From Lutibacter sp. (lineage in GTDB: Bacteria; Bacteroidota; Bacteroidia; Flavobacteriales; Flavobacteriaceae), in NCBI RefSeq assembly GCF_030692605.1, contig NZ_JAUYUD010000105.1:1-64000 (forward strand): a DNA stretch of 64,000 bases, written 5' to 3'. This document shows, piece after piece, positions 9,644-18,227 of this stretch. The notes below the pieces were generated by a model, which did no database searches, was not told the origin of the DNA, and was given only the letters and a program-made list of their open reading frames with translations. Position 1 is the stretch's first letter, and every line of letters begins with the position of its first letter. The translations under genes were made by a program, and so were the position numbers.

Positions 9644-9755
9644 ATTTTTTAATCTAATTTATAAAGATACAGAAAAAGTGAATACTTTATAATCCACAAA
9701 CTGATAATAGGTATCTTTAATGAATTAATTTTCTAATCAGACCACCATCAATAAT

Positions 9756-10223
9756 ATGCCAAGAATACTAAGAACAAATTCTGAAAACAACGATTTTATT
9801 GCGCTTGTAAAACAGCTCGATGCAGATTTAGCCATAAGAGATGGAGATGACCATTCTTTTTATGCTCAGTTTAACAAAATTGATACAATTAAGAACGTTA
9901 TTGTGCTTTATGAAAATGGAAAAGCAGTTGGTTGTGGTGCTCTCAAAGAGTTTGACTCCTATACTATGGAAATAAAACGAATGTATACCATTTCCGATAA
10001 AAGAGGTGAAGGAATTGCATCCAAAATTTTAAATGAATTAGAGTGTTGGGCGACTGAGTTAAAATATTCAACTTGTATTTTGGAAACAGGATTTAAACAA
10101 CCTGAAGCCATTAGTTTATATAAAAAAAATGGATACCATATAATTTCTAATTATGGTCAATATGCTGGTATTGAAAATAGTGTGTGTTTTCAAAAGGTAT
10201 TAAATAGTTTGAAAATAAGTTAA
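9756..10223 (+). CDS. GNAT-family N-acetyltransferase
   Basis: 155-residue single-domain acetyl-CoA-dependent transferase. Motif A around 90-110 (IKRMYTISDKRGEGIASKIL) contains the Q/RxxGxG/A pyrophosphate-binding turn as RGEGIAS; the C-terminal ETGFKQPEAISLYKKNGY is the usual motif B helix and strand. The preceding GCGALKEFD strand is typical. The acceptor is unknown. It is divergent from the NYN gene, with a near-consensus TATCTTTA box at 9712-9719. Confidence 0.87.
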   Translation: MPRILRTNSENNDFIALVKQLDADLAIRDGDDHSFYAQFNKIDTIKNVIVLYENGKAVGCGALKEFDSYTMEIKRMYTISDKRGEGIASKILNELECWATELKYSTCILETGFKQPEAISLYKKNGYHIISNYGQYAGIENSVCFQKVLNSLKIS

Positions 10224-10295
10224 TATTCTAATTAAAATCATTAAAATTGTAATTAAAAATACCTGATAAAAGACCAACCTTTAATTATTTCTATT

Positions 10296-11180
10296 ATGAA
10301 AAAACTAAAAAAAGAAGACATTAAACAAGAAGTTTTTGATTTATACGACGATTATGCTCATAGTAAAATTGATAGAAGAATATTTATTGAGAAACTATCG
10401 CTTTATGCAATTGGCGGAATTACCCTTCCATCACTTCTCAGTTTTATAATGCCAAACTATAAGAATGCTATTGTTAAACAAACCGATCCTAGATTAGAAA
10501 CTGCATACATAACATATAATTCACCTAACGGAGGAGGAAATATTCGAGGTCTTTTAGCTAAACCTTTGGATGTTAAAAATAAATTACCAGGAATTATTGT
10601 TGTTCATGAAAATAGAGGACTTAACCCGTATATTGAAGATGTTGGTCGAAGAGCTGCTTTAGAAGGTTTTATTACTCTTTCACCCGATGCTCTAACGCCA
10701 CTTGGTGGTTACCCAGGAAATGATGACGATGGAAGGGAATTACAAAGAAAAAGGGATCGTAATGAAATGCTGGAAGACTTTATTGCTGCATACGAATACC
10801 TTAAATCTCATAAGGATTGTAATGGGAAAATAGGTGTTGTAGGTTTTTGCTTTGGAGGTTGGATTGCAAACATGATGGCGGTAAAAGTTCCTACTCTAGG
10901 TGCTGCGGTACCATTTTATGGCGGACAACCAACAAGTGAGGAAGCCGCTCAAATAAAGGCCCCATTAATGCTTCAGTTTGCCGGGTTAGATACCCGAGTA
11001 AATGAAGGATGGCTCGCTTTTGAAGAAGTGCTTAAAGCACATAAAAAAGAATATATTGTTCATTTTTACCCTGAAGTAAATCACGGTTTTCATAATAACA
11101 CAACACCGAGGTTCGATGAACCTGCTGCAACTTTAGCCTGGGACCGCACCATCACTTTTTTTAAGAATAAATTGAAATAA
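10296..11180 (+). CDS. Dienelactone hydrolase-family alpha/beta hydrolase, probably exported
   Basis: 294 residues. The N terminus carries a twin-arginine-like motif (KIDRRIFIEKLSLYA) before a hydrophobic stretch (GGITLPSLLSF), suggesting Tat export or anchoring. The hydrolase domain (about 75-294) has the DLH nucleophile elbow GFCFGG, where Cys replaces Ser as in classical dienelactone hydrolases, HENRGL near the oxyanion region, a likely Asp in AGLDTRV and the catalytic His in NHGFHN. The family opens lactones and hydrolyses small esters. It is first in a possible run with HutD and the amidase (gaps of 35 and 26 bp). Substrate unknown. Confidence 0.88.
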   Translation: MKKLKKEDIKQEVFDLYDDYAHSKIDRRIFIEKLSLYAIGGITLPSLLSFIMPNYKNAIVKQTDPRLETAYITYNSPNGGGNIRGLLAKPLDVKNKLPGIIVVHENRGLNPYIEDVGRRAALEGFITLSPDALTPLGGYPGNDDDGRELQRKRDRNEMLEDFIAAYEYLKSHKDCNGKIGVVGFCFGGWIANMMAVKVPTLGAAVPFYGGQPTSEEAAQIKAPLMLQFAGLDTRVNEGWLAFEEVLKAHKKEYIVHFYPEVNHGFHNNTTPRFDEPAATLAWDRTITFFKNKLK

Positions 11181-11215
11181 ATTCATTTGATTTAAAATAG
11201 AAATCGGTTAGAATT

Positions 11216-11794
11216 ATGGAACTTAAAATCATTCCTTCGGAGAATTATAAAATAAATAAATGGTCTGGAGGAACCACAAAACAGCTTTTCATTTATCCAC
11301 AAACATCCGATTATAAATCTCAAAATTTCGATTTTAGATTAAGTACCGCCACTGTTGAAACCGAAATATCAGAATTTACGTTGTTGCCAAAAATTTCAAG
11401 AAAATTGATGGTTTTGGAAGGAGAAATCGTGATTAATCATGAAAATAAATATTCAAAACAACTTAATAAATTTGATGTTGATACTTTTGAGGGAGATTGG
11501 AAAACAACTTCAATTGGTACTTGCACCGACTTTAATTTAATGACAACTAAAAATACAACTGGAGAATTATCTTCTGTAATAATAAATAAAAAACAAAAAT
11601 TAGATTTTCAACTTGAAAGTAATTGGGAATGGTATTTTGTTTATGTTTTTAAAGGAAAGGTACGGATTCTTATAAATAAAGATCTTCAAATTATTAAAGA
11701 AGGAGATGTATTGGTAATTGAAAAACCCTTAAATTTATTTCTACAAATTTTGAGTATTGAAAATTGCGAATTAGTAGTTGTCAAGATTCTCTAA
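11216..11794 (+). CDS. HutD/Ves-family cupin protein
   Basis: 192 residues with the HutD signature near the N terminus (NKWSGGTTKQLFIYP) and a double-cupin architecture: WRLST-like FRLSTATVE, then the LMVLEGEIVINH strand, with a second cupin half ending FKGKVRILI. In other bacteria HutD accompanies histidine-utilisation genes and may restrain urocanate or its intermediates; Ves of E. coli is induced by cold. No hut genes are visible here, so the assignment is to family only. It lies between the hydrolase and the amidase on the same strand. Confidence 0.82.
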   Translation: MELKIIPSENYKINKWSGGTTKQLFIYPQTSDYKSQNFDFRLSTATVETEISEFTLLPKISRKLMVLEGEIVINHENKYSKQLNKFDVDTFEGDWKTTSIGTCTDFNLMTTKNTTGELSSVIINKKQKLDFQLESNWEWYFVYVFKGKVRILINKDLQIIKEGDVLVIEKPLNLFLQILSIENCELVVVKIL

Positions 11795-11820
11795 AATCAT
11801 CAATATAAAAATAGTATTCA

Positions 11821-13467
11821 ATGAAAAATCTAATTTTAGTCTTATTATTCTTAACGGCTGCTTGTAAACCTGTTCAAAAAACGGTTATTCCTCCATGGGT
11901 TTCCAATGATGAAACTGAAGAATTGGTAGAAAGTTCTACGCATGAGGCTAAAAATATGAGATTTAAACTTATCCAATCGAAAATTTTGGATAAAAATGAT
12001 ATTTGGAAAAATATAGAAACTCAAATAGCTGATTTTAAGATAGAAGATTACCAAAGGTTAAAATCTTTCATTTTAGAACAGGATATACCAACAATTCAAG
12101 CACATATTAAATCTGGTGTTCTTACATATAAGCATTTAACTCAATGGTACTTGTTTAGAATTGTAAAATTTGAAAACGACAAAAATAAAACTCTGAATAA
12201 CATTATTGCTGTTAACCCTAACGCTGTTAATGAAGCCATAAAAAGAGACAAAAACAAATCAGCACAAAATCATCCTATTTTCGGGATGCCTATCATCATA
12301 AAAGATAATATTAATATGGCAGGTTTGCCAACAACTGCTGGAACACATTTATTAAGAAACAATAGAACAACATCAAATGCTTTTATTATAGATAGAATAA
12401 AAGAAAAAGGTGGTATTATTTTGGCAAAGTCTAATTTAAGTGAATGGGCTAATTACCTTTGTTCAGGATGCCCTAATGGATACAGTGCCGCTGGTGGTCA
12501 AACATTAAATCCCTATGCTAGAAAATTATTTGACACTGGAGGATCAAGCTCTGGAAGTGGCTCAACAATGGCTGCCAATTATGCTACAGCATCAGTTGGA
12601 ACAGAAACCTCTGGCTCTATTCTTTCTCCGTCAAGTGCCAATTCCATAGTAGGCCTTAAACCAACAACTGGTTTATTAAGTAGAAACGGAATTGTTCCAT
12701 TATCAAGTACTTTAGATACGCCTGGACCTATGACAAGAAACGTAATTGATTCAGCAATTCTTCTTTCTGCAATGAGTGGTGAAGATCCTGAAGATGCTGC
12801 AACTAAGAACAATCCAAAAGGTAAAAATTATTTGGAAGAATTAAAAAATGGAAGCCTAAAAGGAGTTCGGTTTGGTGTAAATAAAAGTTTGTTAAAAGAT
12901 TCAATATATATGCTGAATATTGAAAAAATAATTGCTTTAGGTGGTATCGCAATCGAATTTGAACCTGAGCAAATAAACTTTGATGGTTTTGGTGCTTTAC
13001 TTAATGCCGACATGAAAATTGATCTTCCAAAATATTTAAATAAATATGCTTCGAATGAAATAAAACTTTTTTCAATAGCTGATATAGTTGATTACAACAA
13101 GAAAGATTCGTTGCTAAAAATTCCATATGGACAAGCGCGTTTTGAAGGGATTTTGGCTGAAAAAATTAATGATGAAGATTTAAGTCTATTAAAAATAAGA
13201 CTGCATGAAGAAAGTGTTTCCTTTTTTGAAAAACCATTGGTTCAATTTAATTTAGATGTGATTTTATCTATAAATAACAGAAATGCAGGTTATGCTGCAG
13301 CGGCCAATTACCCTTGCATTACAATTCCAATGGGATATGAAAAAACAGGAAAACCAATAGGTATTACAATTATAGGTAGACCATATGAGGAAGATAAAAT
13401 TTTGAAAATTGGGTATGCTTTTGAACAAGCAACAAAATATAGAAAATTACCAGAAAACTATAACTAA
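11821..13467 (+). CDS. Amidase-signature family lipoprotein
   Basis: 548 residues. The signal peptide ends in lipobox TAAC, so it should be a lipid-anchored envelope protein. The amidase-signature core shows the catalytic Lys (PIIIKDNIN), the Gly/Ser-rich loop GGSSSGSGS holding the cis-Ser, and the nucleophile Ser in the following TETSGSILSPS segment, ending with GLKPT. C-terminal CITIPMGYEKTG matches the family. Members hydrolyse amides such as indoleacetamide, peptide amides or Gln-tRNA; lack of gatC/gatB neighbours and the lipoprotein signal exclude GatA. Substrate unknown, probably an extracytoplasmic amide. Confidence 0.9.
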   Translation: MKNLILVLLFLTAACKPVQKTVIPPWVSNDETEELVESSTHEAKNMRFKLIQSKILDKNDIWKNIETQIADFKIEDYQRLKSFILEQDIPTIQAHIKSGVLTYKHLTQWYLFRIVKFENDKNKTLNNIIAVNPNAVNEAIKRDKNKSAQNHPIFGMPIIIKDNINMAGLPTTAGTHLLRNNRTTSNAFIIDRIKEKGGIILAKSNLSEWANYLCSGCPNGYSAAGGQTLNPYARKLFDTGGSSSGSGSTMAANYATASVGTETSGSILSPSSANSIVGLKPTTGLLSRNGIVPLSSTLDTPGPMTRNVIDSAILLSAMSGEDPEDAATKNNPKGKNYLEELKNGSLKGVRFGVNKSLLKDSIYMLNIEKIIALGGIAIEFEPEQINFDGFGALLNADMKIDLPKYLNKYASNEIKLFSIADIVDYNKKDSLLKIPYGQARFEGILAEKINDEDLSLLKIRLHEESVSFFEKPLVQFNLDVILSINNRNAGYAAAANYPCITIPMGYEKTGKPIGITIIGRPYEEDKILKIGYAFEQATKYRKLPENYN

Positions 13468-13520
13468 TTTGAAATGAATTGAAATAGAAATTGGGAATTA
13501 ATTTTTTCTAAAATAAAAAG

Positions 13521-13548
13521 TTGATTTATCAATATTATCTTATTTTTG
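13521..13548 (+). promoter_or_regulatory. -33/-7 promoter (TTG-N17-TATTTTTG) of the VF530-like gene
   Basis: TTG at 13521-13523 and TATTTTTG at 13541-13548 with a 17-bp spacer match the Flavobacterium promoter consensus. The -7 box ends only 8 bases before the ATG, so the transcript would be nearly leaderless. The TTG is the start codon chosen by the ORF track and is better read as the -33 element. Confidence 0.7.
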
Positions 13549-13556
13549 CTGAATCT

Positions 13557-13790
13557 ATGACCGAAGAAACCAATATAAAACCACAATCTAACGATCCTTT
13601 GCACGGAGTAAAGTTAGCAGAAATAATGCAATACCTAGTATCTATATATGGTTGGGAAGAACTTGGTGCAACTATTAAAATAAATTGTTTTTTAAGTAAT
13701 CCTTCTATAAATTCTAGTCTTAAATTTCTTAGAAAAACACCTTGGGCAAGAGCCAAAGTTGAAGCGTTATATTTGAAATCAATTTCTTGA
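13557..13790 (+). CDS. VF530-family (DUF2132) DNA-binding protein
   Basis: Small cytoplasmic protein of 77 residues when started at the ATG at 13557 (MTEETN). It has the family hallmarks NDPLHGVKLAEIM near the N terminus, GWEELG in the middle and SLKFLRKTPWAR near the C terminus. The Vibrio fischeri member VF530 is a structurally characterised small alpha-helical protein annotated as DNA-binding; function is not established. The track start at TTG 13521 is rejected because it lies in the promoter. Confidence 0.85.
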   Translation: MTEETNIKPQSNDPLHGVKLAEIMQYLVSIYGWEELGATIKINCFLSNPSINSSLKFLRKTPWARAKVEALYLKSIS

Positions 13791-13894
13791 AAACAAGCTA
13801 TTTATTAAATATTCTTTAACATTTAACCTCTTTTTTTAAAATTCTAATTTGATTATTTCTGCCTATATTCGCGTTATCGTTGAACAACTTTTTT

Positions 13895-14956
13895 ATGTCT
13901 AGATTTAAAAAATTTGAAAATAATTATACCGTTACATTATTTTCATTGATTCTATTAATTTTTATTGGTTATTTAGATTACCTTATAGGTTCAGAAGTCT
14001 CGCTTTTAATAGCATATTTAATACCAATTATTTTAATCTCACAATACCGTAATTCTCAAATAAAGTTGTTATTTATTAATGCGCTATTTGCATCGATAAT
14101 TTGGTTTATCGTTGATAATAATTTACGGCATTATACTAATTTATTTAATCCGATTTGGAATGCTTTTGTGAGGTTTTCAATTTTTATGATTATTGGTCTT
14201 TTAATTCTATCCCTTAAAGAAAAATACAAAAAGGTAATCCAATTAAATGAGGATTTAAAAAATATAAATGAAGAGAAAAATAAATTTATAGGGATAACAG
14301 CGCATGATTTAAGAAATCCAATAGGTGCTATTTTCTCATTTTCTAATTTGTTATTAGAAAATTATTCTAAGGAAATTGATGGGAGGGGTATAAAAATGCT
14401 AACTTATATTAAAGACTTAAGTAATAACTCTCTCCTTTTGCTTCATGATTTATTAGACGTTTCAAAAATTGAATCTGGCACCATTAACCTATGTTTAAAA
14501 AATGAAAATTATATAGCTTTTATTAATGAACAGATAAATTTGAATTTAATAATTGCCAAAAAAAAAGACATTAATATTAAACTTGATGCTAATGAAAGTG
14601 AAATTAATTTTGAATTTGACAAAAATTATTTAAGTACCGTAATTAATAACTTGCTTACAAACGCTATTAAGTTTTCTTATCAAAACAGTGAAATTATTAT
14701 TAAAATTTCAAAAACAAATAATCAAACAATCAAGACTGAAATTATTGATGAAGGACAAGGAATTCCAGAAAATGAACAATCTAAATTGTTTAATTATTTT
14801 CAAAAAACAAGTATTCAGCCCACAAATGGTGAAGTAAGTACCGGTTTAGGACTCGCCATTTCAAAAAAAATTGTAACTCAACATAAAGGGATTATTGGAG
14901 TTAGTAGTGAATTTGGTAAAGGCTCTAATTTCTATTTTGAATTACCCCTAAACTAA
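13895..14956 (+). CDS. Membrane-bound sensor histidine kinase, orphan
   Basis: 353 residues from the ATG at 13895 (MSRFKKF). Four or so hydrophobic helices span about 10-105, then a short coiled segment (KNINEEKNKFIG) leads into HisKA with H-box GITAHDLRNPIG and an HATPase domain: N-box NNLLTNAIKFS, G1 DEGQGIPE, G2 GLGLAISKKIV. There is no periplasmic sensing domain of any size, so the signal is probably sensed in the membrane. No response regulator is adjacent, so its partner is elsewhere. A TATATTCG box (one mismatch) lies at 13864-13871. The ORF-track TTG start five codons upstream is less likely. Confidence 0.9.
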   Translation: MSRFKKFENNYTVTLFSLILLIFIGYLDYLIGSEVSLLIAYLIPIILISQYRNSQIKLLFINALFASIIWFIVDNNLRHYTNLFNPIWNAFVRFSIFMIIGLLILSLKEKYKKVIQLNEDLKNINEEKNKFIGITAHDLRNPIGAIFSFSNLLLENYSKEIDGRGIKMLTYIKDLSNNSLLLLHDLLDVSKIESGTINLCLKNENYIAFINEQINLNLIIAKKKDINIKLDANESEINFEFDKNYLSTVINNLLTNAIKFSYQNSEIIIKISKTNNQTIKTEIIDEGQGIPENEQSKLFNYFQKTSIQPTNGEVSTGLGLAISKKIVTQHKGIIGVSSEFGKGSNFYFELPLN

Positions 14957-15002
14957 TAATAGCTCCGTTTTGCTATCCTAAATAAGTGCATCTAAATAAT
15001 TG

Positions 15003-15010
15003 TACCTTTG
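15003..15010 (+). promoter_or_regulatory. -7 promoter box (TACCTTTG) of the second RhlE-type helicase
   Basis: Exact TAnnTTTG match 26 bases before the ATG at 15037; the same octamer is used by the other helicase paralogue. Confidence 0.6.
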
Positions 15011-15036
15011 CAAAAATCTTGTTTTAAACAAAAAAT

Positions 15037-16275
15037 ATGCAATTCAAAGACTTACAGCTAAATAAACCTATTTTAAAAGCACTTTTAGAAGAAGGATATG
15101 AATTTCCAACTCCGGTTCAGAATCAAACTATTCCATTGGTATTAGCTAAAAAAGATGTAATTACCACTGCTCAAACAGGAACAGGAAAAACAGCCGCTTT
15201 TGCATTACCTATTTTACAAATGTTATTTGATAAGCAAGATTCAGGAAAAAAAGGAAAAAAAATAAAAGCTTTAATTGTGAGTCCAACTAGAGAGTTGGCC
15301 ATACAAATTCAGGAAAGTTTTAAAGTTTACGGTAAATATATTAATCTAAGAACAACCGTTGTTTATGGAGGAACTTCCATTGAACCTCAAAAAGATGTAT
15401 TAACAAAAGGGGTTGATATTTTAGTAGCAACACCGGGTAGACTATTAGATTTACACAAACAAGATTTTATTAATTTAGACTATATAGAAACTTTAGTGCT
15501 TGATGAAGCAGATTTAATGCTGGATATGGGTTTTATAGATGATGTTAAAAAAATTGAACGATTGTGTCCAAAAAACAAACAAATCTTATTGTTTTCAGCT
15601 ACTATTCCAGCAAAAGTAGTTGAACTTGCAAATACCATTTTAAAAGATCCTGAAACGGTGAATGCAACACCATCATCGTCAGCCGCTCAAAACGTAAATC
15701 AATTATTGTTTTATGTAGGTAAACAAAATAAAATGGAATTGTGTTTGCATTTATTAAGAAATACTATTAATGGAAATATTTTAATATTTAGACGAACCAA
15801 AATGGGGATTTCGAAATTAGAAAAAATGTTGAAAAGCAATGGTTATAAAATAGATAGTATTCATGGCGATAAAACTCAAAACGACCGTGAAAATGCACTG
15901 GAAAACTTTAAAGAAGGTAAAATTAATATTTTAATTGCAACCGATGTTGCTGCTCGTGGAATTGATATAGACAATTTAGATGCCGTAATAAATTTCGATA
16001 TACCTAGTATTTCTGAAACCTATATTCATCGAATTGGGAGAACCGGTAGGGCTGGTAATTCTGGAGAAGCATATTCATTCTGTTCAGCCGACGAAAAACC
16101 ATATATCAAGGGTATTCAACAATTAATAAATACGGTAATTCCTATTGAAGAAAATCACCCTTTTGTCTTAGATCCTAAAGCAAAACGTGAAATTCATAAA
16201 ACACCTGGGAAAAGTAAAAATAAACCAGGACGTAAATCTGAAGCTTCAAAAAAAAATAAAAAACGTTGGTACTAA
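15037..16275 (+). CDS. DEAD-box RNA helicase, RhlE-like (paralogue 2)
   Basis: 412 residues with the full helicase motif set: PTPVQNQTIP (Q), AQTGTGKT (I), PTRELA (Ia), TPGRL (Ib), LDEADLMLDMGF (II), SAT (III), ATDVAARGIDI (V) and HRIGRTGR (VI), and a basic C-terminal tail (KSKNKPGRKSEASKKNKKR). It resembles the 5748 gene along its whole length. Motif IV region reads IFRRTKMG. It is followed 13 bp later by the esterase gene, so they may be co-transcribed. Having two RhlE-type helicases within 10 kb suggests an old duplication with functional divergence. Confidence 0.92.
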   Translation: MQFKDLQLNKPILKALLEEGYEFPTPVQNQTIPLVLAKKDVITTAQTGTGKTAAFALPILQMLFDKQDSGKKGKKIKALIVSPTRELAIQIQESFKVYGKYINLRTTVVYGGTSIEPQKDVLTKGVDILVATPGRLLDLHKQDFINLDYIETLVLDEADLMLDMGFIDDVKKIERLCPKNKQILLFSATIPAKVVELANTILKDPETVNATPSSSAAQNVNQLLFYVGKQNKMELCLHLLRNTINGNILIFRRTKMGISKLEKMLKSNGYKIDSIHGDKTQNDRENALENFKEGKINILIATDVAARGIDIDNLDAVINFDIPSISETYIHRIGRTGRAGNSGEAYSFCSADEKPYIKGIQQLINTVIPIEENHPFVLDPKAKREIHKTPGKSKNKPGRKSEASKKNKKRWY

Positions 16276-16288
16276 AAATTAATTAATT

Positions 16289-17158
16289 ATGAAAAATTTA
16301 TTAGCTGTTATATTTTTAAGTTGCTACACCATTTTTAATGGATTTTCGCAAACAGGAAAGGTGTTTGATAACTTAACAATGAAAAGTGAAATTTTAAAAA
16401 GTGAACGCAAATTTGCGGTATATTTGCCGCCTGATTATGAAACTTCAACAAGAAGTTATCCAGTTCTATACTTATTACACGGAATGGGAGATGACCAAAC
16501 AGGATGGATACAATTTGGTGAAATTTTACGCATTACAGACAAATCTATTTTAGACGGAACTGCTACTTCAATGATTATTGTAATGCCCGATGCAAATACA
16601 ACTCGGATTGGATATTTTAATTCTATTCATGGAGATTGGAACTACGAAGATTTCTTTTTTGAAGAGTTAATGCCACATGTGGAGAAAAAATATCGTATTA
16701 AAAGTGAAAAACGTTTTAGAGCTATTGCCGGACTTTCAATGGGTGGTGGTGGTTCATTTATGTATGCAATGCATCGCCCTGAATTATTTTCATCTGCCTG
16801 TCCGTTAAGTGCTTACGCTGGACCATTAACCATTGATGACACTAGAGAGGTTTTAGCAAAATATTTTAATACTACTAACTATGATGAATCTAAATTAAAA
16901 CCATATTTTGAAAACCACAATGCTGTTTCATTGATTGAAAAAATGGAAGTAGAAAAACTTAAATCTATTCGTTGGTATATTGATTGCGGTGATGATGATT
17001 TCTTATATGAAGGAAATAGTTTGGTTCATATTGCCATGCGAAAAAAAGAGATTCCGCATGAGTATCGGGTTAGAAATGGAGCACATACTTGGACTTATTG
17101 GCGAGAATCGTTGCCAGAAGTTTTGTCTTTTATTTCAGAAACTTTTCATCAACATTAA
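16289..17158 (+). CDS. Exported alpha/beta-hydrolase, esterase D/putative esterase family
   Basis: 289 residues with a signal peptide (about 1-20, ending FNGFSQ). The hydrolase core has YLLHGMGD (oxyanion region), the nucleophile elbow GLSMGGGGS, an acid in CGDDDFLY and the catalytic His in NGAHTWTYW. This arrangement is that of S-formylglutathione hydrolase and feruloyl or trehalose-mycolyl esterase relatives; the exported members usually deacylate carbohydrate or other esters. It ends facing rlmF. Substrate unknown. Confidence 0.87.
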   Translation: MKNLLAVIFLSCYTIFNGFSQTGKVFDNLTMKSEILKSERKFAVYLPPDYETSTRSYPVLYLLHGMGDDQTGWIQFGEILRITDKSILDGTATSMIIVMPDANTTRIGYFNSIHGDWNYEDFFFEELMPHVEKKYRIKSEKRFRAIAGLSMGGGGSFMYAMHRPELFSSACPLSAYAGPLTIDDTREVLAKYFNTTNYDESKLKPYFENHNAVSLIEKMEVEKLKSIRWYIDCGDDDFLYEGNSLVHIAMRKKEIPHEYRVRNGAHTWTYWRESLPEVLSFISETFHQH

Positions 17159-17203
17159 ATAAAATAAACCTTGATCTTGTTTCAGCTTGAACCTTTATTC
17201 TTT

Positions 17204-18112
17204 TTACCAATTACTTTGCTCTTCTGCAGATAAAAAAGTCCAAGCAACAACTCGAGTAACTTTATTACCATGATGCATTGGAATAGTTTTAATTTCGGTT
17301 GCTCCTAATTTTTTTAAGGAAGCATACATACTTTCAGCATTTTCTTTTTTGGAAACCAAGGTTGTATACCAAAAACAGTTTGTTTTAAACATGGAACTTT
17401 CATATAAATACGTATGAATAAATGCTTTTTCACCGCCTTTATACCATAATTCTTGTTGTTTTCCACTAAAATTTCGAGTTTTAGCATCATTCCCTAAACC
17501 TTCCAATTTTCGAGCATTTGCTTCCATAGCTTCCTCTTGTGAACCATAAAAAGGAGGATTACACATAGCTGAAGAAAACTTACTATCTCTTTTAACTATT
17601 CCTTTTAGCATTTGAGTTGAATCTGGCTGATTTTTTAATTGAATAAAATCAGACAGGTTATTCTTTTTAATAATCTTTTCGGCTCTATCCAACGATTTTT
17701 TATCAATATCAGTGGCTATAAAACTCCAACCATAAACGGCGTTTCCTAATAAAGGATAGATACAATTTGCACCTGTACCTATATCTAAAACAGAAATATT
17801 TTTAGTAATTCCAGAATTGGCCAATAAGTCTGCTAAATAATGAATATAGTCCACTCTTCCAGGAATTGGAGGACACAAATTATCGTCTGGAAAATCCCAA
17901 AATGAAATATTATAATACTTAAACAACAATGCAGTATTTAATGCTTTTACGGCTTTTGGATCCGCAAAATTAATAGTTTCAGTAGTATACTTATTTACAA
18001 ATACAAATTCCTTTAATAATGGGTATACTTCAATCAGCTCAGTAAAATGATATCCATTTTGATGAATATTTTTTGGATGCAGTTGTTGACCATTGTTACT
18101 TTTATTTCCCAT
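17204..18112 (-). CDS. rlmF: 23S rRNA (adenine(1618)-N6)-methyltransferase RlmF
   Basis: 302 residues, SAM-dependent methyltransferase of large-subunit rRNA. Features: the RlmF N-terminal block HPKNIHQNGYHF, then the SAM loop DIGTGANCIYPLLG, the second acidic motif ATDIDKKSLDRA and the N6-adenine catalytic tetrapeptide NPPF (CNPPFYGSQEEA). The length and the block order fit RlmF rather than a general N6 methylase. It is divergent from tetR; its start lies 42 bases from the edge of the TetR palindrome, so the repressor might also influence it. Confidence 0.92.
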   Translation of the reverse strand: MGNKSNNGQQLHPKNIHQNGYHFTELIEVYPLLKEFVFVNKYTTETINFADPKAVKALNTALLFKYYNISFWDFPDDNLCPPIPGRVDYIHYLADLLANSGITKNISVLDIGTGANCIYPLLGNAVYGWSFIATDIDKKSLDRAEKIIKKNNLSDFIQLKNQPDSTQMLKGIVKRDSKFSSAMCNPPFYGSQEEAMEANARKLEGLGNDAKTRNFSGKQQELWYKGGEKAFIHTYLYESSMFKTNCFWYTTLVSKKENAESMYASLKKLGATEIKTIPMHHGNKVTRVVAWTFLSAEEQSNW

Positions 18113-18153
18113 AATATGTAAAAGTACTAAATTTTATATTTAACATAATTTTA

Positions 18154-18189
18154 TATTCACAAAATGAATGATCATTCATTTTGTGAATA
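18154..18189. promoter_or_regulatory. 36-bp perfect palindrome, probable TetR operator
   Basis: Two 18-base arms are exactly complementary with no spacer; the centre is ATGAATGATCATTCAT, and each arm ends in the CACAAAA/TTTTGTG block. It lies between the divergent rlmF and tetR genes and ends 8 bases before the tetR -7 box (TATATTTG), so bound protein would cover the -33 region. Symmetric operators of this size are typical of TetR-family repressors. As RNA it could fold, but there is no T-run, so it is not a terminator. Confidence 0.82.
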
Positions 18190-18197
18190 ATTTTATA

Positions 18198-18205
18198 TAT
18201 ATTTG
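18198..18205 (+). promoter_or_regulatory. -7 promoter box (TATATTTG) of the tetR operon
   Basis: Exact TAnnTTTG match 22 bases before the tetR ATG, immediately downstream of the palindromic operator. Confidence 0.65.
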
Positions 18206-18227
18206 CCACGGTAATTAAAATAAATTA

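Noticed and set aside
18151-18191. Palindrome upstream of tetR as a terminator of rlmF or tetR
   Set aside because: It lies upstream of both divergent genes and has no T-run; an operator is the better reading.
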